Positions 1 through 7,929 of a stretch of 41,788 bases of DNA are shown one piece after another. The translations under genes and the position numbers were made by a program. Every line of letters starts with the position of its first letter. The first letter of the stretch is position 1. The notes beneath the pieces were generated by a model. That model had not been told where the DNA came from, did no database searches, and worked only from the letters and a program-made list of their open reading frames with translations. The DNA comes from Spirogloea muscicola (lineage: Eukaryota > Streptophyta > Zygnematophyceae > Spirogloeales > Spirogloeaceae): the NCBI GenBank assembly GCA_009602725.1, contig WELB01000051.1, positions 381,263-423,050 of the forward strand. Direction: 5' to 3'.

Positions 1-73
1 GGCGGAGGCGGCGGCGCAATTCGCGGCGGCGGCGGCGGCGGCAGCCGCGGCGGCGGCGGCGGCGCGGGAGTAG
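1..73 (+). other. GGC-repeat tract, possible exon end
   Basis: The window opens in an almost pure GGC run (GGC codons would give a glycine-rich stretch; the other open frame gives arginine). It stops at a good splice donor, TAG followed by GTGAGG at 74. This may be the end of an exon that starts outside the window, or a GC-rich leader. One frame closes with TAG at 71-73. No protein family is recognisable, so this is only a candidate. Confidence 0.2.
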
Positions 74-1202
74 GTGAGGCGATCGACTCCGACGACTCGG
101 GTACCTGCGCACTTCAGCTTTTTCGTGGTTCCATCCGCGCATCCGTTGATTTCTGGTGGCTCGAGGTCGAGGCAGCGTGACGGGTCGACCCGCTAGATAC
201 TCTCAATCGTGTATCTGGTGGGAGGTTGCGAGCTCGCTCATATCTGTGTTGGTCACTTTGGCCAGTGGTTTACTGTCGTCAACAATCTCTCCATCATGGT
301 AAACTCACAAATGATCAGGAAGATTAGCGTGACACTCTCTCAAGCAGTTGTATTGCATATATCCTCTCCAAAGTTGTGGGCAAATCAACAGTAGTCACCT
401 GTAGTAGATACTCGTGTGGTTGTGCGGAACAATTGGAAGGGTCCTTTGACAAGTCATATATAATAATTTTGATGATCATTAGCCAAATATTGACGATATA
501 TCATCTATTGGCAATATGGCATTTTGATGCTGGCAATATGTGGCAAAAACATTGGTTTATTTATAGCTAGAATTTAATGCAGAAATAAACACAAGTGTGA
601 GGTGGATTATACTGTCCGTCACATACTCTAGGTGAGTATGTGACAGTGGTTGCTGGAATAGGTATTTACCAGTCAAATACATGTTTACGGGTACAACTAT
701 CAAATATTGGTGCAATACTTCTTCATTCTCAACAATTATATATTGACATGTTGCGAAGCTTGCATCATTGGAGTGTTTTACAACACACTGAAAGGTGAAC
801 TTGTGATGAATGAAATAACCACACTCTTTACACTCCATACCCATCTCCAGCTTACGGAATACACCAGAGTTCACTTCCGACTGATTGAAGAGTATTGAAT
901 GGTAAGCAACTACAAAGCTGAGATAGCCCAATAGGCTTTGCAGAACCGAGTTGCGACTCTGCATGCTGCTCTTATCGCTCTATCAGAGCAACAAGAGTCC
1001 TTCGGGACATCCGTCAAAATTGGAACGATATTTAGAGAAAGAAATCCAAATAAACAAACACAGCAAATATTTCCCAGCTGCGACTTACTCCGACTTGCTG
1101 CTGCCTACTCGTGTTTACTAGGCTTCAATCTGCGGAAGTCTCGTGTCTAGCTGTGTAGATGTAGGCGCCTTCCCGCTTTTTGGACCTTGTCCAGTCTGTA
1201 TT
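74..1202. other. AT-richer intergenic stretch, no gene recognised
   Basis: This stretch is AT-richer than what follows. A minus-strand reading frame of 135 codons (964 to 557) has a CxxC pair but resembles no family I know and has no splice or homology support, so it is not called. The only structure seen is the hairpin at 618-644. Confidence 0.4.
618..644. repeat. Perfect 11-bp inverted repeat (hairpin)
   Basis: GTCACATACTC at 618-628 is followed after five bases by its exact reverse complement GAGTATGTGAC at 634-644. No T-run follows in the usual terminator position and no gene end is recognised here. The role is unknown; it may be the end of a small degraded inverted-repeat element. Confidence 0.6.
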
Positions 1203-1222
1203 GGGCTGGCCTTTCCCAGCCC
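1203..1222 (+). repeat. GGGCTGG/CCAGCCC stem-loop of the retroelement family
   Basis: A perfect 7-bp stem (GGGCTGG 1203-1209, CCAGCCC 1216-1222) with a six-base loop, preceded by TTGTCCAGTCTG. The same context (TTGTCCAT..., GGGCTGGC, CAGCCC) recurs near 3688, 4969, 5539 (minus), 7699, 9947 and 10089, each time beside a fragment of the retroelement. Here it lies just upstream of copy A. Confidence 0.6.
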
Positions 1223-1299
1223 CTACCTTCTATGGAAGAAGGCACGCGGTGGCGCATGATTTTGAGAAGAAAGGCCAGTTCTAGCCTTACAAATGTGTT

Positions 1300-2980
1300 G
1301 GTAACGGGGTAATGAGTTGGCTAAGGGGGGCACTAATATCCTAGTGTTCTTCAGCACCTTGGAGTGTGAGCTACAATCTCTCGGCCTCACAATCCGCCCC
1401 GACAAATGTGCAGCATGGTCGCCAGTCGGCATTACTCCCACCCTTCAGCTTCCGGTAGAGTGCCAGACCCCACCCCTAGGCATGGTGGTGCTTGGAGTCC
1501 CTCTGGGCGAGGCAGCTCATGTGGTGCAGGAGGTGCAGGCAACCATCGAGCGACAGTTTAAGACTCTTCCAGCCCTCCCCACTTTGCATGACTCCCAGCT
1601 GGCTGTTGCTATCCTAACCCGGTGCGTGGCCCAACGCCCCACCTACCTGCAGCGGGCAGTTCCTCCCACTATCGCTCTGGACAACATATACGCCGCTGCG
1701 GATGAGAGCCTCCTACAGGCTCTGCTCGGCCTGCTGGACCACCCGGCACTCCCTACACTCCCCCGGCCCGGCCTGCCGCCCTCCTCCAATTGATGTCCCT
1801 GTAGGCAAGGGCGGCCTTGGCTGCCGCCCGCTGGCTCACCTGGCTCGCGCGGCAAACCTGGGGTGTTGGGCGCAAGTGGCCTCCACACTTTCTTCGCGCT
1901 TCATCAGGAGGGGTCAGCCAGTACTGTCACCAGCAATGGCTGGAGTGGCAAATGGGACCCTGCCCTTTCAAACCTCCCTCTCTGACGTTCGCAGAGACCT
2001 TCTCCGCTCCTTCCCTCACTTGCGGCAGATCACATCGACTTTGCGGCGTGGGCAAGATGCTCTGATCTGAAGGCTCAAGCTCGTTTTTCACGCGCAGCCA
2101 ATTAGCAAGCCATGAGCCACCTCCAAGCTCTGCTCAAGGAGGATGGGCGTGGGCTCTCTCGTCTTCATTCCATCAGGTCTCCAGGGGCGTCGGAGTGGCT
2201 CAACGCTTTGCCGATCTATGAATCCCTCCAGCTCTCCGACGACCTCTTCCGGACGGCTGTCCATCACCATCTCGGCCTCCCTCCACTTTGTTTGGCTGGC
2301 ATTCGACAGTGTGAATGTGGCCATCGTTCGGAGGATGAGATTCCTTTGGCAGCCCACATGCTTCGATGTGTTGCGGGAAGTGAACGTAATGCCTCCCACA
2401 ATCTTCTCAGAGACGCTATGTATGGCATGGTGCGCGAGGCAGGTTATCCTGCGGCCATGGAGGTGCCGGGCATTATGCCGGTACTCCAGAAGCGTGGCAG
2501 GCCTTACGTCAGGCGTCTGGATGTGGTGGCCACCCCCCGGAGTGGTGGGCCTCGTCTTCTCCTCGACGTCGTTCTCATCGACGCATTCCAACCAGGGGCA
2601 CCCACACCGACTGTGCCAGGTTGGGCGACACATCATGCGGAGAGGAAGAAGGAGAGGCACTATAATGACCACCCCCGGGGCGACCACTTCTTCCCGTGCA
2701 CCATGGACATATACGGCGGCTACAAAACGAAGTGGTCTTCCCTCCTCCATCGCCTGGCACTGCATGTTGATGCCCGCCGACGTAGTCGGGCGGGTAGCTT
2801 AGGCCATTCTAGCATCCCGCAAGCCATCATTGCATGCTATCATTGAGTCTGCAGCGCTCCCAGGCACTCGCGAATCACCAGCGTGCTGGTCGTGCAATAG
2901 CCCAGGCTAGTGAATTCCGTATTGGTGGTTTGGCTCCTCAGTATAGCTTGTCAGATATGCATGTGCTCACTCGGGGATAT
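1300..2980 (+). mobile_element. Non-LTR retrotransposon copy A (RT end, zinc knuckle, RLE), degenerate
   Basis: The 5' part is missing. Reading begins near the end of the RT domain with LGLTIRPDKCAAWSP (about 1390-1430), typical of the palm-to-thumb region; the catalytic YxDD box is absent. After a frameshift near 1790 the thumb-like segment KGGLGCRPLAHLARAANLG follows (1806-2070). A clean frame at 2112-2846 then carries a CxC-x12-HxxxC knuckle (CECG...HMLRC, 2318-2377) and an RLE core: RRLDVV (2509-2526), LLLDVVLID (2548-2580) and KKERHYNDH (about 2645-2672). A shift near 2838 leads to the tail SLQRSQALANHQRAG...SLSDMHVLTRGY, which ends near 2980, where an extra T has displaced the stop. RLE-type non-LTR elements with a zinc knuckle before the nuclease are an established class. 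The family name is not determined. Confidence 0.75.
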
Positions 2981-3162
2981 TTAGTGTCCCCCATAGCCAG
3001 CTCATAACCCAGGTAACAGGACATCTGTAAGGCTAGAGTTGGCCTCCCTTTCAACTTCATGCGCACCGCGCGCATTCCTCGTGTGAGCACACGCATATCT
3101 GACAAGCTAAGCTGAGGAGCCAGACCACCACCACGGAAGCCAATAGCCTGGCCTAATGCACG
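2891..3162. repeat. Tail-to-tail inverted repeat of the element's 3' coding end
   Basis: The plus-strand tail of copy A (2891-2980) is mirrored on the minus strand at about 3162-3077, where the reverse complement encodes AAGRALGQAIGFRGGGLAPQ and then LSLSDMRVLTRG. The arms are about 85-90 bases long with a spacer near 2981-3076, and by eye about 80-85% of bases match. This is two insertions of the element's 3' end in opposite directions, or an inverted duplication. Both arms are coding tails, so the palindrome is not a regulatory site. Confidence 0.7.
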
Positions 3163-3597
3163 CCCAGCAGCTATATGGGAGAGCACTTTCTATCAGAGGC
3201 TCTTTGAGATGTCAAGGGGTCCACGAGGTTGATGCGCTGCTCTTTGACGTCCAAGGGGCGGTTGGCACTCGGTGGCTCGACCTCATTCAGCACCTAGCGC
3301 GGCGTGCAGTGTCCCGCCGCCAAGGACAGCAGAGCGAGCAGCCCGGCTTCAATGCCGCCGGGTCGCTTGTTCAAGTATTCAGGATGCGCCTGGCCATCTC
3401 CCTGCAGAGGTCCCTTGCCTTTGCCGTCCACTTGCATGAACTGAATGCGGCTGCTGATATTGAAGGAGCGGCTGTAAAAGCCAGCCAGATGTATACAGCT
3501 TCTGCGTGCAGGCCGCACCTTGGCTGCTGCCTCTGGGTCCCGTCAGGGCGACGCTTTTCCGCCCTCTAGGCACTCCGACTTGCACTTACTGACTAGA
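3163..3597 (+). mobile_element. 5'-truncated retroelement tail, copy C
   Basis: A C-terminal fragment of the same family. It reads FDVQGAVGTRWLDLIQHLA and RRQGQQSEQPGF, then LAISLQRSLAFAVH. It is interrupted by a short insertion (about 3439-3508) and resumes in a shifted frame as LRAGRTLAAASGSRQGDAFP and PSRHSDLHLLTRGY with a TAA stop at 3595-3597. Copy B carries the same segments at 9450-9741 without the insertion. RT and zinc knuckle are missing, so it is a dead 5'-truncated copy. Confidence 0.7.
3439..3508 (+). repeat. About 70-bp insertion inside copy C with duplicated target TGCRTG
   Basis: Copy B reads directly from the FAVH codons into GTGCGTGCAGG. Copy C has TGCATG at 3433-3438, then about 64 extra bases, then TGCGTG at 3503-3508, which looks like an imperfect six-base target-site duplication. 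The core 3443-3496 recurs at 5185-5238 with 5 differences in 54 bases. Bases 3470-3486 are nearly the reverse complement of the family's GGCTGGCTTTT...CAGCC stem-loop, so the insert seems to be a reversed fragment of the element's own flank. Confidence 0.5.
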
Positions 3598-3720
3598 GGT
3601 TACTAAGAGCCCACTTACTGACGTCCTAGCGCTTCGTATCCTGCTTTTGGCGCCATCCGGCCCCCATCAGCCCTTGTCCATCCCGTTGGGCTGGCCTCTT
3701 ACAGCCACTGCTGTCAATAC
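3598..3720 (+). repeat. 3' untranslated region of copy C with stem-loop at 3688-3706
   Basis: After the stop, this segment parallels the region after copy B (9742-9835). Both share a CTTACTGA-like start, TCYTAGCGTTT/CTTCG, GGCGCCATCCGGCCC-like text and TTGTYCATCC, then GGGCTGG. The stem is GGCTG 3689-3693 with CAGCC 3702-3706. It is non-coding and marks the 3' end of the element. Confidence 0.55.
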
Positions 3721-3739
3721 TGAGGAGCTGGTTGCTTGT

Positions 3740-4159
3740 TTATCGCTGACGGGGGGGGGGTGGTGAGGAGAAGGGCGAGAAAGGAGCGGGGGGAGGCGAA
3801 GAGGGAGGAGTTGGGGAGGGAGGTGGGCGTGAGGGAGGAGGGGGAGGAGGAGGGGAGGGAGGCGGCGGCGGCGGCGGCGAGGGAGGCGGCGGCGAGGGAG
3901 GCGGCAGCGGGCTGGCGACCGGGGGCGGAGGCGGATTGGCGACAGGTGGGGGAGGCGGATTAGCAACAAGTAGGGGTGAACCGCATCTTCCGCAAGTGTT
4001 AGCAGTCGCAGGGGATGGCGCGTGGCTCTGGAAATCGTAATAGTTGCTGTCCGTGTCCCATGCATCTTCCGCAGAAGTTGACACAAAGAGTCTGAAATCA
4101 GCATGTTGCTGTCTTATGTCCTTCACTAGGATAGTGGAAGCCATTCTAGGCATACACAC
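3740..4159 (-). CDS. Possible proline-rich (SP/PPP) protein exon
   Basis: The minus strand is open for 139 codons. The first 60 or so residues are ordinary (FRLFVSTSAEDAWDTDSNYY and a CGRCGSP). The rest is a run of PPPPP, PPPSPPPP and PPSRPPP, the composition of hydroxyproline-rich cell-wall proteins such as green-algal pherophorins. The plus strand is a polypurine tract (about 3742-3960), so the frame could be a by-product of low-complexity DNA. No signal peptide, globular pherophorin domain or splice partner was recognised. It sits among retroelement debris. Confidence 0.25.
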   Translation of the reverse strand: MCMPRMASTILVKDIRQQHADFRLFVSTSAEDAWDTDSNYYDFQSHAPSPATANTCGRCGSPLLVANPPPPPVANPPPPPVASPLPPPSPPPPSPPPPPPPSPPPPPPPSRPPPSPTPPSSPPPAPFSPFSSPPPPRQR

Positions 4160-4269
4160 AACTCTTCTTCAGCGTGGAAGAGCATTGATTTCTATGTATA
4201 CCAATAGACCTATAGATGCCATGTCCTGAATTCAGCAATAAATTCATCTACTTCTAATCTAAAGGTCTC

Positions 4270-4683
4270 CTACTGAGCTATGACAGAAGGCTGGCTTACC
4301 TGGGCAGCGCTGGAGACTATATTCGGAGCTTTCAACGGGGGCAGGGGTGCCCTCACTTATGCCGGAGATTGTGGCGGTATAGGACATGGAATCTACGACC
4401 ACAGAGCCATGCACATCCAGCGGCCAGACCCACTATTACAATCCCAGCAACCGGAGCAGAGGTATATCATGATGTCGCAGCCCTCTGGTCACTGCTATCA
4501 TTGGCGTGCAAGCATGGTCCAATTGACTGCACAGCATACGTTGTAGATGCCAACACCACCACTATAAGTGCCGGAGTTGCGGAGAATATCAATTCCGTTG
4601 GGATTCCTATTAGACTGCATCAACAGAGCCACGATGTGCTTATCTGCAGACAAACTTTGTGCCTTGAGTCTAAGGGTGCTTGA
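4270..4683 (+). pseudogene. Possible degenerate RNase H domain of a retroelement
   Basis: Two overlapping plus frames look protein-like when joined. 4280 onward gives LTYAGDCGGIGHGIYDH, reminiscent of the TDGS...GAGVYD strand of retroelement RNase H. 4369-4683 gives TITIPATGAEVYHDVAALWS, like the TI..AEL.A...AL helix, and AYVVDANTTTISAG, like the ATDS box. The usual acidic residues are partly missing and a frameshift separates the halves. The match is by eye only. It ends with TGA at 4681-4683, just before copy D. Confidence 0.3.
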
Positions 4684-4693
4684 GCGATGAGGA

Positions 4694-4879
4694 TTGTGGA
4701 GTTATCTGGGTGCTCGCGCGGCACAAGGCCACTCGAGAGGACGGCTCCAAAGACGGGCCCACGCCAAGCCGGCCCAATTGGCAGGACGCGCTCTGGCCGC
4801 GGCCTCCGGGTCTCGGCGGAGTGCCTCCTTCCCTGCCTCGAGCTACTCGGACCTGATGTTGCTCACTCGCGGGTACTGA
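4694..4879 (+). mobile_element. 5'-truncated retroelement tail, copy D
   Basis: The frame ends AGRALAAASGSRRSASF followed by PASSYSDLMLLTRGY and TGA (4877-4879), matching the C-terminal signature of copies A, B, C and E. Upstream, only a blurred version of the SLQRSQALAxHxR segment is left. The non-coding tail with the stem-loop at 4969-4987 follows directly. Confidence 0.65.
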
Positions 4880-5180
4880 GCTTCCCTAGTATGTTGTCGT
4901 GATTGGTAGAGTAGAGGAGTCCTTCCTCGGCATCTCATTCTTCGGCTTGGACATTGTCCATTCTTTTTGGGCTGGCTTTGCCAGCCCCTCTTTCTCTATG
5001 GGCGAGCCTTCTTCTTAATTGGGCGGTGCGCGCGCGGCAGAAGAAAGTGCAAGAGGCCCGGGGCCTTCGCACCGTACTTGAATATAGTAGCGGAGAGCGG
5101 TCAGGTTGCTGCACCGCCTGGAACGCGCGGGTCAGCGCGTCGTCGGTGACGTTGCTGGTGCCGAGGCGGTGACGAATGCC
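4880..5180 (+). repeat. 3' tail of copy D with perfect stem-loop, then a blurred further tail
   Basis: ATTGTCCATTCTTTTTGGGC leads into a perfect 7-bp stem, GGGCTGG 4969-4975 and CCAGCCC 4981-4987, with a five-base loop, then CTCTTTCTCTATGGGCGAGC. The same order is found reversed at 5580-5525. From about 5080 to 5140, GAGAGCGGTCAGGTTGCTGC and CACCGCC look like a worn copy of the SLQRSQALALHRRAG coding segment. Confidence 0.5.
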
Positions 5181-5184
5181 TTGA

Positions 5185-5238
5185 GAATGCGGCTGCCGAT
5201 ATTTAAAGAGCGGCTGTGAAAGCCAGCCAGATGCATAC
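5185..5238 (+). repeat. Second copy of the 54-bp insert found in copy C
   Basis: GAATGCGGCTGCCGATATTT and what follows matches 3443-3496 with 5 substitutions and no gaps. It includes GGCTGTGAAAGCCAGCC, a reversed form of the family stem-loop. It lies in the gap between copy D and the inverted copy E. Confidence 0.6.
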
Positions 5239-5281
5239 GGGTGTTCATGACGGAGCCACAGGCTAGGCAGACAGGGCTCTC

Positions 5282-5565
5282 TTAGTAACCCCGTGTCAGC
5301 AGTAGGAAGTCAGATGAGCTGAGGGGAGGAAGAGCAACCCCGCTGCGCAAGCTAGAGGCTGCTGCAAGGGTGCGTCCGGCTCGGCGGTGCAAAGCAAGCG
5401 CTTGGGACCGCTGTAAGGACATAGACACGCGTGCGGTAGCAGGACACAAGACCCAAAGGCACCGAGCCTCCAGGACGTGCTGCACCCTCTTCGCGGCGCC
5501 GCTGGTCAGCTTGAGAAAGAGCTCGCCCATTGAGGATAGGGGCTGGAACAGCCAGCTAAAAAAAG
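5282..5565 (-). mobile_element. Inverted retroelement tail, copy E, with stem-loop on its 5' side
   Basis: Read on the minus strand, the frame gives VSMSLQRSQALALHRRAGRT, LAAASSLRSGVALPPL and SSSDFLLLTRGY, then a stop formed by plus-strand TTA at 5284-5286. This is the clearest version of the C-terminal signature. Upstream on the same strand, at about 5580-5525, TTGTCCATTCTTTTTTTAGC precedes a CTGGCTG/CAGCC hairpin (5539-5558) and ATGGGCGAGC, matching 4953-5006. A stem-loop unit therefore lies before a coding tail, as in a tandem or chimeric insertion. Confidence 0.65.
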
Positions 5566-5639
5566 AATGGACAAAGTACGAGAAGGGAGCCAGGGGAATC
5601 GCTAAGAAAAACAAGCACAAGAAGAAACAATGCAATTAC

Positions 5640-6650
5640 GAATGACTCAGTAACCCCTGCTGAGCAGCCGCAGATCAGAGATGCTAGGGTCCTGGAGGTG
5701 AGTCCCCTGGACAGAGCCAGAGGCAGCAGCGAAAGTAACGAGGACCACCGACCCCCGTAACACCCGTGGATGTCATGGCCAGGGGGTAAAGGTATCGCCA
5801 GCCGGTTGGTCCTTGTACATATTCAACTTCTTCTGTTCGGCCACCTTCAGCGCATAGCCAGTCTCAGCAACTTTCCTTTGCCCCCCATTTTGCCATGGCC
5901 TCTACCGCACAGTGTAGCGGGGCCCAGCTCACTGACTAAAAACTGGACAGGGTGAACAGACAAGGTGATGGTCGATGACAAACCTTCTTCTTAATATTCT
6001 CTTGTCACGCCCTGGACCTGTTGCACGTCACAATACCTAGCATCCTGTGAGCACGTTACTCAGCGGGTGTCCAGCCCACGTGCTCTTGTTTCTTACCACC
6101 TCCTTCACCTGCTCGCCGCCTTTAACATCTCTTCAAGCTAGCTTAGGGTTATTGGGTTGCACCGACAAATGGAGGTGTCTGACGCCAAGCGCCACCATCA
6201 AAGACAGAATGAGAGCAAAACGGTACTTGAGTAATGCCACCACAGTGACCGCAATAAAATTACAAAAGAGCTCCGGCAAGGCAAAGTTGCACCAAGCAAT
6301 ATAAGCTGAAATTATGATCGACGCGTCCATTTGGTTCCAACATTCCAAGGGAAGGCAAATAGACACATTGGCGCCGCACTGGTCGACAACCAGCCAGATT
6401 CGGCCCCCCCAGAGAGTGCTCGTCTCACCTCCTTGGAAGAGCTGCAGACAAATCCTTGTTCACAGCGTGAGGCCCCATTCGATAGATCTTCCTGCTCTGG
6501 CTGGTCCTGATGTTGCTCTTGTCGTTCACGTTCAACAACTCCGCTTCTTGTCTCCTCACACAGAGTCCTCCATCGCACGTTTGCTCTTATCCGGAGGACC
6601 AGCAAACCGCCCTCGTCTCGGCGGTACAGACGCAGATCCGCTCATGGGGA
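5640..6650. other. Intergenic DNA, no firm gene
   Basis: No conserved domain was recognised. A minus-strand frame at 6366-6133 (77 codons) would encode two hydrophobic stretches (ISAYIAWCNFALPELF and VALLKYRFALILSLMVALG). This could be an exon of a membrane protein, but there is no homology or splice support and it may be chance. Confidence 0.35.
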
Positions 6651-6800
6651 CACACAGAGTTTAGTCTGGTAGTACACAAAGTCCAGAATAGCACTAAGTT
6701 TTTCCTGGCTGCACACAGAGGCCAGACTAGCACAAAGCTCCGCCTACCCGCGCACACAGCCAGCGAGCACAGAATTCCGCCTGGCCGCATACTGAGCCGC
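6650..6800 (+). repeat. Degenerate CACACAG-led repeat
   Basis: CACACAGAG or CACACAGCC begins blocks near 6651, 6711 and 6761, each followed by related text (CCAGAATAGCACTAAG, CCAGACTAGCACAAAG, AGCGAGCACAGAATTCC) and CCTGGC/CCTACC. Three or more imperfect units of about 35-60 bases are suggested. No function is apparent. Confidence 0.35.
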
Positions 6801-7540
6801 AACCTTGGTGACCCGATGTCCATTGTTCAGAAGCTGAGGCACAGAGAGCAAGTTGCTGCCAGCCAATGGACATGCAGCACAATTCCCAGCTGCTGCTCAC
6901 TAGTGCCATCAAGCTAGGCACCCGCGCACATGCACTTGACATACTCGTACAGCAGGTTGTACACTATCATCTTCCACCTCACCTACCTGCAGGCTACGAT
7001 TCTGCACAGTGTCTTGCGGAACAACTTGCAGTGGGTGATGTACGTCAGCAGATGTGCTTGCCTTGTACTTGGCCATTTGGCCTTTGGTTATTTCAAATTC
7101 ACGACATTTCTCCCTGCTAACCATATCTCAGGCGGCCTGCGAAACGGCTGCTGGGCTAAGGGGGCAGCAAGCCTGGATATGTGGAATGATGAATAAGCAG
7201 CTCTTGACAGGACCCATCCGCTGACGAAGCCCATCAATCCCAGTTCGTCCCGTTTGGGCCGGCAGCGTAACACCTCGGGATTGCGGCCAGCCGCAATATC
7301 GCCTCGTCGGGGAGGTGGGTGTTTTCATGCCCTCCCGCTGCATTCCGAGATCCACAGCTTCACCTAAGAGACTTGCCGCCGAAAGGGCATCCACCGCCCC
7401 CGTCAGCAGCTGCTGCCTGGCATCCAAGTGCAGGAGTAGGGCTTGGAGGAGGGCCGGCTCGGTGGCGGAGCCGGCGCACAGGGAGCCACTGCCCCGGGGC
7501 TACGCGCCGCGCTCCGCGGCTCCGCTGGCCCTTCTGGCCG
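6801..7540. other. Intergenic DNA, nothing recognised
   Basis: Reading frames on both strands overlap and resemble no known family. The GC content rises sharply after about 7440 toward the repeat array. Confidence 0.4.
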
Positions 7541-7566
7541 TCCTTCAGACCCCGTCATGTCATTTC

Positions 7567-7823
7567 GGGCTGGCCTCTTCGTAGTATGGCCCCTTCGAAC
7601 CTTTTCGGGCTGGCTTATACTGGCCTACACCCGTTCTGACGTAGCGCTTTCAGGCTTCTCCGTCATTTGGCCTCTTCGAAGCTTTGTCAATTCTTTTCGG
7701 GCTGGCTTTTCACAGCCCTTGCCCCCATTGGAAAAAGCCACTTTCTCTACCAGCCCTTGCCCCCATTGGGAGAGCTGCTTCTCTCAAAGCCCTTGCCCAC
7801 ATTGGGAGAGCCACTTTCTTTCT
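7567..7823 (+). repeat. Stem-loop and three-unit tandem repeat upstream of copy B
   Basis: GGGCTGGC occurs at 7567-7574, 7607-7614 and 7699-7706; the last pairs with CAGCCC at 7713-7718. From 7713 a block of about 37 bases beginning CAGCCCTTGCCCCCATTGG and continuing to a CACTTTCTCT-like end occurs three times (7713-7750, 7751-7787, 7788-7823). A related single block follows the stem-loop at 9961-10000, so the same module lies on both sides of copy B. Confidence 0.6.
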
Positions 7824-7929
7824 TCTCTTAGCCGTGTCATGCAATGTCCCGTCAGGTGGTCAATTCGCGTCGGTGCTGATAAAAATGCGGAGGTGGCTGC
7901 ACTCGTGATACAAGTCATCCATCAGCTTA

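Noticed and set aside
1-73. Poly-alanine protein end (frame 2, stop at 71-73)
   Set aside because: A CGG run gives an open frame in any phase, and a splice donor overlaps the stop; there is no independent support.
557-964. Minus-strand frame of 135 codons with a CxxC pair
   Set aside because: No recognisable domain, no splice context, and a length possible by chance in AT-rich DNA.
2088-2765. Minus-strand frame of 225 codons
   Set aside because: Antisense shadow of the zinc-knuckle/RLE frame of copy A.
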